Positions 23,901 to 37,005 of a stretch of DNA of 64,000 nucleotides are shown here, one piece after another. Made by a program: the position numbers and the translations under genes. The stretch lies in assembly GCA_036785325.1 (NCBI GenBank), contig JAXIVH010000032.1:3861155-3925154 (forward strand). Direction: 5' to 3'. The notes under the pieces are model-generated. The model had not been told where the DNA came from and did not search any database. It saw only the letters and a program-made list of their open reading frames with translations. Numbering within the stretch: position 1 is the stretch's first letter; every line of letters begins with the position of its first letter. This stretch comes from Urophycis tenuis. Taxonomy: Eukaryota > Chordata > Actinopteri > Gadiformes > Phycidae.

Positions 23901-26900
23901 GCGAGCCACTGACATCCATTACATTCCAAACAAGTGTTTAGCCGGTCCGAAAGCTTTATCTTCATTTTGCCCAACCCAGGGAAGTGCATACAAACTGCCC
24001 TGGTCAAGTACTTTTCTCCAATAGTGCCCAAATACGAACAATTCCACAAGTTATGATTCTGTGTTTACTGAGGTGGGGAGAATACAAAGATAGTGGCTGT
24101 GTTTTACGCAGACAGAAAATGCTGCATTCTGAATGCAGAGCAACATTTCAATAAGTCATGAGGGTAAGGGTAGGAGGGTCTTTTTTTACGGATTTCAACG
24201 CAGCCTAAGCATTCTGTGTTCACACACTACTGCCCATGCTCAGAGAGACAGAGAGACAGAGACTGAGAGGCGAACAATTTGAATTCTTGAATGTAAAACA
24301 TCCTGGTCATGAGCACAGTGGTGAATTTTGGGTGACACAGGATTCGTTTACTGCTTCGACACCTGGCTGTAAAGGACTTGCTCAGTGGGGGAAAAGTAAA
24401 TGTTTCGGCAGCGGTGCAATCTGTACTGAAATGTTGCAATCAGAATTACTACATTGCCTAAAACACAGCCACCATCTTCACACAGAACTGACTTTGTGCC
24501 TCAGTCTCTTCACTCCCTGACCATGCACAGTGGCAAACGCAGAATAAAACCTGTGGTTTTGTGGTTTGTGGACACTATTGGAGAAAAACATTTTTTTCGG
24601 AAAATGCCTACAATGTAAGAGAGGGTGAGTTGACCAAAAATCATGGCTGATTTACATCTGGACAATTAACCTGGGGTCTCAGAAAACCAGCCTAATCCTT
24701 TTAACCCTCTCTCAGATGCAGACATCTGAATCAACCACTGCCCAGACAGAGCTCCACACAAACACACAACGCGGTGTTATACAATACCAAGAGAAGCCCA
24801 ACACGGACATACTAACAAGTAAGATAACTAACTCATTTTGTGATTGATTTTCCCAACGCAGTTCTGGCTAAACCTAATATCGGATCCAGCAGTCCGACTT
24901 TGTGTGAGTGGATGGAGCTTTTAGAAGGGGATCTACAGTGGCCAGTCTACACAGTGTTGTGATTTGAAACCTAAGAAACTCTACACTCAAATACTGCTGG
25001 CTGAGTTTGTGTTCACCAAATACACGCTTGCACCCTTTCACCCAGATATGAGCTCATATGTCATCAGACTCCAGATTACTTTAGATATTAATATAGTCTG
25101 AGAATAGCCTTAAAATGTCCACACACCCAGCTCTAGCTAACTACCAAATTAACTATCTCACCACAAACTAACTAAGCAGCGATTCAATAACTATAACTAA
25201 CAAACATTCTTGACGCCACAGGTATGGGTTAAATAACTTACTACAACTATCTGGCTAAAACAAGCCAACTGTAACCAACCGACGCTAACCCACCTTCTTG
25301 AGGCTGGAGCGGTTGACCTGCATGTAGCTGCGATGCATCTCCAGAACCTTCTGCGGCCGCGTGCGCATCCAGGCGCTGAGCGTCTCGATGGGCGACCCGT
25401 TCACGCACCACTCCGTCACGCCAAACTGACGCAAGTGAGCCCGCGCGTGACTGGCCAGCGCCTTGCGGTTCTCAAAGTAGAACCCACACAGCTCGCAGCT
25501 GGCGTCTGTCCAGGGTGCCGGGGGCAACAACAGAATAGAATACATCACAATTAAATAGAATCAAATCGAATTAGAAGCTAGTTAGAAGCTAGAAACTTGT
25601 TCTGGTGACTTTCTTACTGTATTAGCAGCAATGAAATGTTTCACCTTCTTATGACAAATGTACTCTTTGTAAGTCGCTTTGGATAAAAGTGTCTACTAAA
25701 TGCCCTAAATGTAAATGTAAATGTAAATGTAAATGAAGCATCCCTCAGAATGAAACTTTGTGTGTGAGGGCCGGTTAAAACCTGTAATACTTAGGTTTGT
25801 CAGCATAGATAAACAATGGATATGTATCGACGTAAGAGCATATATACAAGGGATGCTGCAGTTTGATGTAAATTATTAATAACCAATTGTTAGAAATAAC
25901 TGCTGACCAAGGCAATGAAAAACAGCACCCCAACTTGTTTTAATGTAGTCTTGGTCAACAGATCAACAGATTGTAGAAAAACATTTGAAACGTATTATTG
26001 CAACCCTGAAATGCAATTGCACGTTCAAACGCATGCGTGTGCGTGTGCGTGTGCGTGTGTGTGTGTATGTGTGTGTGTGCGTGCGTGTGTACATGACAGG
26101 GGCAGGCAGGTCACGGTATGCTCCTACCCTGGGGAGAGGCTCCATGTTTGTCCGGGGAAGACTTCCTCTTGAAGCAGAAGCCGGGGGGCAGGGCCGACAG
26201 GGACTTGGGGAGGAGGGGGGCGGGCTGCCCGGCCTGCCCCGCCCCGCTCTCCTCCGGCAGGGCTCTGCTCCCCAGGGGGGACACCTGGAAGCCCTTCCCC
26301 CCCGGAGACAGCCCGCCCACCACGCCCGACCCTGCCGAGCCTTGCTTCTGGAGCCGGGAGTGCAGCAGACTCAGCGGCGACTTCCGGAACTTGGACAGCG
26401 GGAAGCCGGGCGGCCCGGGCCCCTCGGAGCCGCCGGCCCCGCCCACGTTCTCCCAGGGGGGGCTGGCCGCGCCCTGCCGCCCCGACTCCTTCTTCATCCC
26501 CTGGTCCGAGGGCAGGGAGGCGGCGCCCCCGCCCCTCTTGTGCATGACCTCCCGCAGGGTGTCGATGGGCGAGCCGTTCACCGACCACTCGGTGATGCCC
26601 ATCTGCCGCAGGTGCGAGCGGGCGTGGCTGGACAGGCCCTTGCGGTTCTCGAAGAACTCGCCGCAGAACTCGCACTGGATGTCCCGCGTGGGCTCCACCT
26701 CGTGGGTCACCACTGGGGAGAAGCACGACGCAGAGGAGAGAGACATTTCACACGGCGCCCGCTTTCAGGACGCCATTGTCCGGGATCGGACCTCCCAGTG
26801 GGCCGTCTGTGAGCCTTCTTCAGCCACATGACCCCCCCCCCCTGCTCCCTAACGGAGTTTCTGTCTCCATCATAGTCGCACTGCTGCGCCGTGCGTGACC

Positions 26901-29900
26901 ATGGCATTTTAAAGTGGCCGCTTGGCTGCAATACTTCCCTAGGCGACAGGGCAACCCGGCACCAACGCAACGCGTGATAAACTGCAGTTGGTAGGACTTT
27001 TGCAGAACAAGGGTTCCCCGTGCCATTATAATCAAACGTGGCTCATGCTGAGCTGTGTGCCTTTTAGCGGAGGGGTCGTAAACATGTTGGTACACACAAC
27101 CTCTCCTCATTGTGTTCATCCTGAATAAACAACGACAAAGACGACAACAACATGAGCATCGGAAGTAGAAACAGCATGCGTTATGTCATCCGAAATCCTC
27201 CGATCACATCCCTGATTTGGATGAGCAGGTTGTGGTAAAAAAATATCAGCGGCGTGCGACATGCAACAAATCACCGTGTGAACCTCACAGGAGGGCAGCG
27301 AGGACATCATTTAATGCGCGCAGTTCACGCATGGGGACTATAAATCATGTATAAGCCCCCTGTTAAGACAGTGAATACATGTTTTTCCCCTATAGATGGC
27401 AGCAAACTCAAAAGATCCCACACATTCAACGGTGCCACCCGCAGAGCCTAAGGAATTGACATTGGATTAAAAACTGACGAGACTCCACTGGCCTGCATGC
27501 CATCCTCTGGACTCCTACAGACGGACCTACCCAGGTTGAGGGGCAGCAGGTTGTCGCCGCTGTTCCAGCTGCAGTTGAGCGGTTCGGCCGGGAGCCCCCC
27601 AGACGCGCCCACCGCCCCGGGCATGGTGACCTCCAGCTGCTCCGGCTCCGGCTTCGGCTTGAGCACCAGGCTGCCGGGGGGCGCGGGCGAGGCGGAGGCG
27701 GGGGCCGGCGAGGCCGAGGGGGGCCGGGCCGGGGACGTCTTGCACCCGGCGGGCTGGGGGCTGGAGGGCCGGGCGAAGGAGAAGGGAAGACGGCCCAGGA
27801 GCGGCGCGGAGGAAGGAGGCGACGAGGAGGACGCCGACAGCGGTGAGCGCGGGGGTCCCGGGGAAGACGGCGGCGGGGTCTTGCGGGGCTTGAGGGGCAA
27901 GGCGCACGGGAGACCCCGCTTGGCGATGACCTCCCGCAGGGTGTCGATGGGCGAGCCGTTCACCGACCACTCGGTGATGCCCATCTGCCGCAGGTGCGAG
28001 CGGGCGTGGCTGGACAGGCCCTTGCGGTTCTCGAAGAACTCGCCGCAGAACTCGCAGCCGATCTCCTTCGGTGGTTCATCTGGAAGGAGATGCCGAAACC
28101 AAGGTTACAAGTGGAGGTTTATCAATTTACAGCTCAACAGCATCTAAATATCCATCTTTAAAGTATAAGGCATCTTGCTCAGGTCAGACTGCAGACATTG
28201 GAGATCGAACCAGGAACATTGGGGATCGAACCCCGAACCACTGCACTACCCTGCCAACACCAGTGAGAGCAGGCTCGCGAGCGCTGAACCTACTGTGAGG
28301 AAGAGTGAGGAGCTCCCCGCTGCTCAGCCGAAACACCTGGATGGAGGACTTGGGTCGCTTGGCAGGGGGTCCCAGCAGAGACGACATCGAGGTAGCTTTG
28401 GATGACGGAGAGCCTGCCCCCTTGAAGAGGAGCGAGGAGGAGGCGAGGAGCGGTCGTTTCGAGGCGGAGAAGCCCTGGTGGCCGGGCGGGTGGGACTGCA
28501 GGACGCTGGCTTTGTGCTTGAAGTCATCCGTGTGGATGAGCTGGTTGAGGAGGGTGATGGGCGAGCCCTTGGACTCGGAGTACTCCACGCCAAAGTGCCG
28601 CAGGTGGGCCCGAGCGTGGCTGGACAGGCCCTTTCGGGTCTCGAACCAAGCGCCACACAGCTGGCAAATGATGTCCTTGTTGGGGTCTCCCTCCAAGGCT
28701 GCGCGTTGTTAAGGGAAGCAAACAATTAATGAATGAATTAAGTTTTTGAATGTAATCAATTAAGTCTTAATGGATAGTTAGCAGAGAATGATGATGGCAT
28801 GAAGAGAAATTTTGTATTATAATATATAATAATTATAATATATGTATGTAATAATTGTAATACTATTCAAATTTTTTCATAGTCTCCAGTAGATTGAATA
28901 CATACGGAAAGCCTTTTTTTATGTTTCTCTGTCTCGAGTCATTCTAACTTTAATTGACAAAACAGGCGCATTTTTGCTTAAATGTAAATGTTTAATTGAG
29001 TTGGATGTTTTTACTCCCGACTACCCCCCCCCCCCATAGGTGAGGCTCAACAGATTCATCACAGGCGGCCCACCTAACTTACTGAGGTTGAGTGGAGCGT
29101 CTGACTCCTGGGGGGCCCAGAAGGGCTTGGTGGTGGTGGTGGTGGTGGTGGTGGCGGTGGTGGTGCTGGCAAGGGTGGCGAGGGCGCCAGAGAGGTTAGA
29201 GGTCACAGCCTTGACCCCGCCGACCTTGTGGTCGGGGGAGCGCAGCGGGGAGGACACGGGCAGCAGCGAGGAGATGGGCGCCTTCCTCACCACCGGGGGC
29301 GCGAGGCGTGGCGGGTAGGCCCCCGGGGGGCCCATCAGCACGGAGGTCAGCGGCGACGACGGCGAGGGGGACGGCGCCATTTTGGCCAAGACGGAGAGCG
29401 GGAGCGGCTTCTCGTCAAAGTCCATGTCTTCCTGGAAGCCCCGCCCCTGCCCCGGGGCGGAGGGGTCGGCGGGGTTGAGGCGCTCCTGGATGACCCGGTA
29501 CAGCAGGTTGATGGGGGCGCCGCTGCCCTCCGACACGCCCAGCTGTCGCAGGTGGGAGCGGGCGTGGCTGGACAGCCCGCGGCGCGTCTCGAAGCGAAGG
29601 CCGCACACGCGACACGTCAGGTCTGGGGAGGCTGCGGCAGGGGGGGGAGGGAGGCAGAAGAGCACAGCTGTGAGCCAGACTGAACATCTGGACCACAACA
29701 AGCCTCAGATTTTCAAAAAAGGGGCCCTATTTTGCTACCAGGTGTGAGACTGATGACTATTAGCCATCACAAGGCATTTTTGCAATCGCACACCTGGTTG
29801 TAAAAAGGAACCCTTAAAAATCAGTGATCAACGATCGTCACAACTGGCTGGATACAGTACACGCAGGTCGCCCCAGCACACGTAACAAAGCCCTGCGGTG

Positions 29901-31762
29901 CTCTGGCTCTGTCTTCACGTCACTCTCTCATCTAAATTCGGCCAATTGGCAGGAAGACAAACATTTTTTCTTAAAACATACATATATGATCAGGTTATTG
30001 CACGGTACTTATACCTGCATAATCTAACAAGTCAGGACCCCCCCCCCTGTGTAAAAAAAAGGCTAGACAGATTCCCCACAGACAGTTATTAATAGTATCA
30101 CAGCCCTCCTCCCCCTGCTCCACTCACCCTTGTCGTCTGCATCCTCGCGGGGAGAGAGGCGGTTGGCGTCCGTCCGCGCGCCGCTGGAGCCCACCGCGTC
30201 CGACACGGGAATCCGTAAGACCTCCTCCTCTTCGTCTTCCTCTACTCCCCCTTCATGACCTGAAACGTTCCCCCATCGCTTATGTTACACAAAGCGGCCA
30301 CACGAGCCTTACGACGCCAGGCCAGTTGACTGGATCTCGCACTATAGCGCGTTTCAGGTAAAAAAACAAAACAAAAATACATTGGTTTATATTAAAAAGG
30401 TCCACGTGTTTAAAATTCACGACAATATTACTCTTTTTGTGTGTTCAATAATGTTAATAATGATGCAAGTAATAATAATCTAAATTGATGCTTAATTCGT
30501 TGTGGTCTCCTTAATATAAGCGCATTTAAAAACAGTCAAGAAAATCAAGAACAAAGTGAATTCAAGTGCACGGCCAGTGATTCATGCAGAACGAGACTAC
30601 TGTCGGAAACAAATATGGCAGGCGAGGCGAGACGCTGCATTCCTGGGACAAAAGTGCCATTTTCTGCGACAAATCGCTAAATCAAAAGAGACGAGCAGAC
30701 AGACAATGATGCTGTGTCTGCTGGGCGGCTCTGCGCTCCGCACTTCATCTCCTGACTGTGAAGAGCGCACGGCGTGTGCGACACCTCCGAGCGCAGTCTC
30801 ATTATAACGCCTCTTAAAATACTAACATCCCAGCCTTATCGAGGCGATTATAAGATACACAAAAACACCGGTGTATTTAGAAAACGAAACGAACTACTTG
30901 AGTTTGTATCCATTCGGCAGATATTTAGCAAACCGCACACTTCCAAGTAAAAGTAACTCTTCGATGTAGGCTACTTCGCTTCGGACAGTTATAGTAACGT
31001 TAGTACCGGTTATAGTCACGTTGAGATAAAAAGCCACAACATAAGATCCAGATCTACCCGACGCTTTCACTCATGACCGCTCAATATTTGCAAACACACT
31101 CCCTTCAATTGGAAGAGCAGCGCGTCCTCTATCAAAAATCAAAGGAAAGTAAAATGGCGAGGATTGGGGAACTGTAGGTAATTTTTTTAAGAGATCCTGC
31201 CGCACTGAGACCAGTGGACGCTGCTCCCGATGTGTGTCAAACGTATTCTTACGATATACACAATAACATCACAATGAATAGATCGACACATTTTTACGCA
31301 CGTACGATAGAAACACACACAACAGACAATGACAAGGGCTTGCTTTTGCGTGACATGCGCTACCTGTTCAGCCACATTGATTTTTTTTTTAAATAATTAT
31401 AGCACAAGATATATTTCAAGACTTTATTAATGTTGTGTCTGTCTACCAATGACCAAACTGCACTGCTAGACGTTACACCGGGATGCGCTCTGCATCGACG
31501 CGGCAACAAAGTGATAAAAGGGGGCACGCAGTGCACGGGAATTATAGCTCTCGGTACTCACCGGTCAGCAACTGCAGTGCATTGGACTCCCGACAGCTAA
31601 AGCCAGACTGTTTCTCCGCTATTGTTTGGGTCTGCGGGGAGGTGGAAGCAGCCATTTTGCCCCCATAAGCACTGCTGAGCTAAGGCGTAACCAATCGAGT
31701 CAAAGCAGAGGTTGGGATAAAGGCACCGCGTGCCACATCCACTATGGGCATCAGGAACACAA

Positions 31763-31796
<34 letters not shown>

Positions 31797-34700
31797 AATC
31801 AGCCACATTCTAATCCAATCAATACAACTGATTCCTGCACACACACATACATGTGCACACACACACACATGTGCACACACATGTGCACACACACACATGT
31901 ACACACACATGTGCACACACACACATGTACACACACACATGCACACACACACATGTACACACACACACACAAACACAGGGAGCTAATCCATCTCCTGCTG
32001 CCAAGTGACATTAAAGGAAATAAATAAAATATCCGTCATGTTTCTAGGGGGTGTGAGACAGTCTCGCCAGAGTCTAGACACGCGCCTCTCTCCACTACTC
32101 AGACGATCAGTCCATGACAAGTTCACCCAGCTGCCTGCTGAAGCCAACCAATACAGCTCCATTACCAACCGAGACACTTTCCATTCAATTTCAGAAGTTT
32201 CCTACCTCCAGGATCTCCATCCTCCACCACTCTTTTCCAGGGAGGGGGCGGTACTCCAAACTTGGCTTTCGCAACCTTGGCACCTGCTACAACTCCACTC
32301 GTCTCCTCTTCGGATTTCCCCCTCCTCACTCTTCTCTGTTCATCCTCCTCTTCCTCATCCTCCTCCTCCTCTTCTTCTTCATCCTCCTCCTCCTCCTCCT
32401 CCTCCTCCTCCTCCTCCTGCTCCTCCTCCCCCGTGTCCCCGTCCGCCTCGTCTCCGCAGGGGTCCCGGGGTGTTGGGGACAGGGGGCTCCGGGGCGGTGC
32501 GGTGGGGATGACCAGGTCCGGTCGGCTGGAGAACATCTCCCGCAGGATGTGGATGGGCGACACCGTCACGTCCCAGTTGAGGATGCCGAAGTCGCGCAGG
32601 TGGGCGCGCGCGTGGCTGGAGAGCCCGGCGCGCGTGTCGAACCCGGCGCCGCAGAACTCGCACCGCATCACGCTGAACGTGTCCGGGTCGAAGTTGGCCA
32701 CTGTTGTGAGAGAAGGGTCAGGGGTCAGATGGAAGCCCGATGACCTCCGAGGACTGTTGAGTCGTAAATAAATGGGCTGTAAGTCCGTTAGACTGTAACT
32801 GTGATTAAGGGCTGTACAAATAACATGAACGTGACTTTATGTGCTGGACATCACCGGTGCCTTGTACTTAGGACTGCCTGATTTTCCCACCAGGGATCAA
32901 TACAGTACTATCTTATGTCTCTGAATGCTTTTAACACTCCACCTATCCCAAACTGTTTTCAGCGTTATCCCTCCTATGTGGGCCATTGTTGTTTGCTGTG
33001 TTTGTACTAGTGTACAATATTGTAGTAATTTGTAGTACTGCTGTTGTGGAATGTTTTTTTGTGCCCCGTTAGCTTCCACCTCTACGGACAAATTGTTCGC
33101 CGTACAGCGGAACCCTCGCAAGCACGACACGGTGACTTTCATGTCCCATCCTCCTATTCCCGGTCCTATTGTTATGCGTTCCGTTAAATGTCTTCTCTTT
33201 TGTCATAAGATAAGATAAAACTTTATTAATCCCCTAAGGGAAATTGGGTATCATCAACACACTGTTAGTAACTCGTTAGTAACCTAGCAACAGCGTGGCA
33301 GTTGACCAGGTGAATTGCCATTAAAAAACTTTAATGCAAAAAATGCAACTTGAACGTGCCCTCACTTCACGCATCAAGCCTGAACCCAGGGTCCGGCCAG
33401 CTACCGAGCAACAGGCGGGTCCTCACAGAGACGAGAGAAGCACTGACCTTTCTTCCGCTTCTTCTGGTACGAGAACTTCTTCTCGATGGCGTTGACCTCC
33501 TCCGCGGAGATGAAGTGGCGCACGTTGTAGCTGACCCCCACGCGGTTCAGGTGACCCCGCACGTGATTGGCCAGCCCGATGCCGTTGTGGAAGCGGTCGG
33601 GGCAGTAGGGGCATTTTCTCTCCACGCTCTTGAGCCGTCCGGTCTCCTCGTCCACCTCCTCCTCGTCCTCCTCCAAGATGGCCTCCGACAGGAAGCGCTG
33701 CATCTGCTCCTCGTTGATGTCGTCGCCGTCCTCCTCGCTGTCGTTCTCGCCGCCGCCGGCGGGGAGGATGCGGTTTCTGCTCCGTAAAAAGGACAGCCTG
33801 CCATTCTGCTCTGCTCCTTGCTGCTGCTGCTGCTCCTCCTCCTCCTCCTCCTCCTGCTCCCGCTGCTCCTCCTCTTCCTCCTTCACATGCTTCTCAAGGG
33901 GAGCCGACAGGGCAGCACTTTGTTGGGTTCCACCCGAGTCATCTAGGGGGAGAAATATAAACAAGACAGATCAACAGACAGCTTGGCGTTGACATTTCCT
34001 CTGTGACTCAGCTCAAGGTGTCCCCTGACATTTGGTCAAAGCCACTTCCGGCTAATTATTAAATGCTCTCTCTCAAATTAAACGGCCACAAGAGGTTGGT
34101 CATTGATTTATAGAAGATAAACAGAAAGGTAGCCTGTGACCTCACTTCCTGCTGGGAGAAGGCTCTGAACCTATGTTCTGACCCCCCCCTCCTCTCCTTG
34201 ACATCAGGGGCAGACCAAGCTTGCAACCTACATTAATATTTCATGTTCCTTGAGGCGTTTTTGTTCTTTTGTTTGTTGTTTGTTTGTAGTCAGTGTTACC
34301 TTGTGTGAAGGCTGGCCTCGCGTGAGACTTCAACCTCCCAGAAGACTCCGTCCCTTTCTGTTCCGCTACAGTACAGAGCTCTCCTCCTCCCTCTTCTTCA
34401 TCCCAAACCCCAGGACGCCTCTTGCTCTCTGGTTTTGGGCCACTCTGTGTCCCTTCGGTCCAATCTCTGTCCCGGCGGTTGGCCCGCCGGTTACCGATAC
34501 ACTTGAACACAAGCTCCTTGGTTTGCCCTGGATCATACCTCCCAGCTAGCTGATTGGTCGATGCCAAAGACCCAGAGGTAAGTTGCGGCTCCTTGTTATG
34601 GCCAGATTTGAACATTGAGGGGTCCAGGATGGACCTGGAGTGCTGGGTAGCCTCCTCTGGCAGACGGTGGAACTTTTCCTTTGACGGCGCGGGACTGGAG

Positions 34701-36964
34701 GACACAAAGGCCATGGAAGATGAGGTCAACCCCGACTGGGAAGCAGGGCTCATGCAGGGAGGCTCCATAGCCTGGAACTGAGCGCGTTGTGACTTGCGGC
34801 GGGCAGGAGGTTTCATACGGTTGTGGGTCTTTGCGTGGTTGGCCATGGCCTGTGAGGTTTTTGTGCTGAAGTTACACGTGGGACAGATGAAACGCCGGCC
34901 TTTGGCGGGGGCAGCCCTGGCGCGAAGTGGGGTTCGGGCGGGACCAGGTTTAGGGCCAGGGGTCGAGAGGTCGGCGCAAAGAAAGGCGGGGTCCAAATCG
35001 ACTGCTCCTGGAACTAGAGACAATGTTGGAGAGTTGACCGCTACTTCTGGGTCTAAGCCCTTGACCGGACTTAGGACAGGGTTGGGTTCTGCTACTGCGG
35101 TGATGTCCAGTCTCACAGAATCCACAGCATTGCCTTCTTTCGCCTTCTGCATCTCCTCTAGCTTCTCAGCTCCAGTGGCCTCCAGCTTCTGCATCTCCTC
35201 TAGCTTCTCAGCTCCAGTGGCCTCCAGCTTCTGGATCTCCTCCAGGATCCTGGCCCTGGACTCCTGGTGCCTCCTGCGGTGCTCCACTAGGGCCGGGCGG
35301 CTCGGCAGGTGCCATCCACACTCGGCACAGTGGAGATGGGCCACCTTCACCTGGCACTCCCACCTGCCGCCCGGCGACGGGCTCTGGACGTGCTCGGACA
35401 TGTGCTCCTGCAGGTGGACTTGCTTCTGGAAGTAAATGCTACATTCAACGCAGGTGAAGATGTCCCGCCGCGGACCGCCATCCTCCTCGTCGTTGATGCC
35501 TCCTCCTCCTCCTCCTCCTCCTTCCCCCTCTTCCTGGTCAGGTCCCTCTCCTCCCACGTGATCTTCCTTTCGCTTCAGAAGCTCCTCCTGCTCCTCAGCC
35601 TCATCCTTCTCTACAACGCTCATCCCCTTATCCTCACTGCCATTGGCCCCCCGAGGAGTCACCGGTCTCTTTGCGGCGACCGGCGCCCCTCCGTGCTGCG
35701 GGCCGGCCAGGCCGGAGAAGGGCCGCAGCACGGCCTTCTTCTTGCTCCGCCGCTGGACGAAGGTGCAGTGAGCCCAGGTGGCCGGCTGCGGACTCTCGGC
35801 GTCGGAGTCCCCGGGGAAGGTGTACACGTCTGGGGAAGGTTCTTTGGCGTCGACCCCCTCCTGTTTGTGCGTTCCCTTGTTGTTGAGCTCCACCTCTTCA
35901 CCGGGCGTCTCGTCTTCCTCCTCTGTTTGGGTTTGGCAGCACTCCTTTGGTTTCACGCTGGCCAGCTCGGGGGCGTCCGGAACCTTCCAGGCGCTGCCCT
36001 CCACCACTGGGAAGGGAGGGGAGACATTTTGTGTTTCAACAATACGTTTCGGTGGTTAATCCCATGCATGCAGTATTACATTATGGAGAGATACAAAGAT
36101 ATGACATGTGGTTAGAAACCACACGTCATGTGACGTTTATGTAAGGTTTTGGTGTGGCTGAGGTCAGAGTACGGGTCGGTTGGGAATCATCCATCATGGG
36201 AATAAAGGAAGTCTGTGTAGTTAATTACATTCTGTTCTGGGTTCTTGGCCAGGCTGGGACATATTTGGCTCCTGGGTCTTCGCGTTCCTATGGTTTTCGT
36301 CAAACCCATCTGAAGGACTAGCTTGGTCTCTCTCACCCGGTAAGTGCTGCATATGTGCAGGTGTTTGGTCATTCTCCCCGTCAAGCCTATGGGGAAATTA
36401 GGAGAAAAAACAAAGATTGACACATCAAAATATACTCAAAATAAAATAGACAGGTATATACAATATTGATGTAACACTGATATATTGCCACATGATATTT
36501 TACATAATATGGGTTTGAATGTGTAATAACAATTACATTATATTCTCTTTCCCATATTTTATCAAACGCTAAAGTATTCTACTCTATATTATTGTAGTTC
36601 TTATGTTCTATAGCATTCGGTTCTGTTCAATTGAATTGTTTTCTATTGTATAATAAATGTATTCTAATGTATCCAGTAGTATTCTATACTATTATGTTTA
36701 TTCTGCTGGTATTATGTCCTATAATATTCTATCTTAGTCTATTCTGTCCTATAGCCTCCTATCCTACTCTACTCTTTTCTATTGTAACCTATGGTATCCT
36801 ATAGTCTATTCTATCCCATAGAAGTCTATATGATGATCAGCCTCTTCCCACTTTCCTCTTACCTGAGCCCAGAGGAGGGATATCCCGGACTGTGATTGGC
36901 CAAGCCGTGGGGGTTAGCAAAGTGCTGTAGGTCCTCCTCTGAGACACACACACACACACACACA

Positions 36965-37005
<41 letters not shown>

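Noticed and set aside
26118..26831. Long plus-strand frames opposite wiz exon 12
   Set aside because: Antisense shadows; the minus strand holds the conserved zinc finger.
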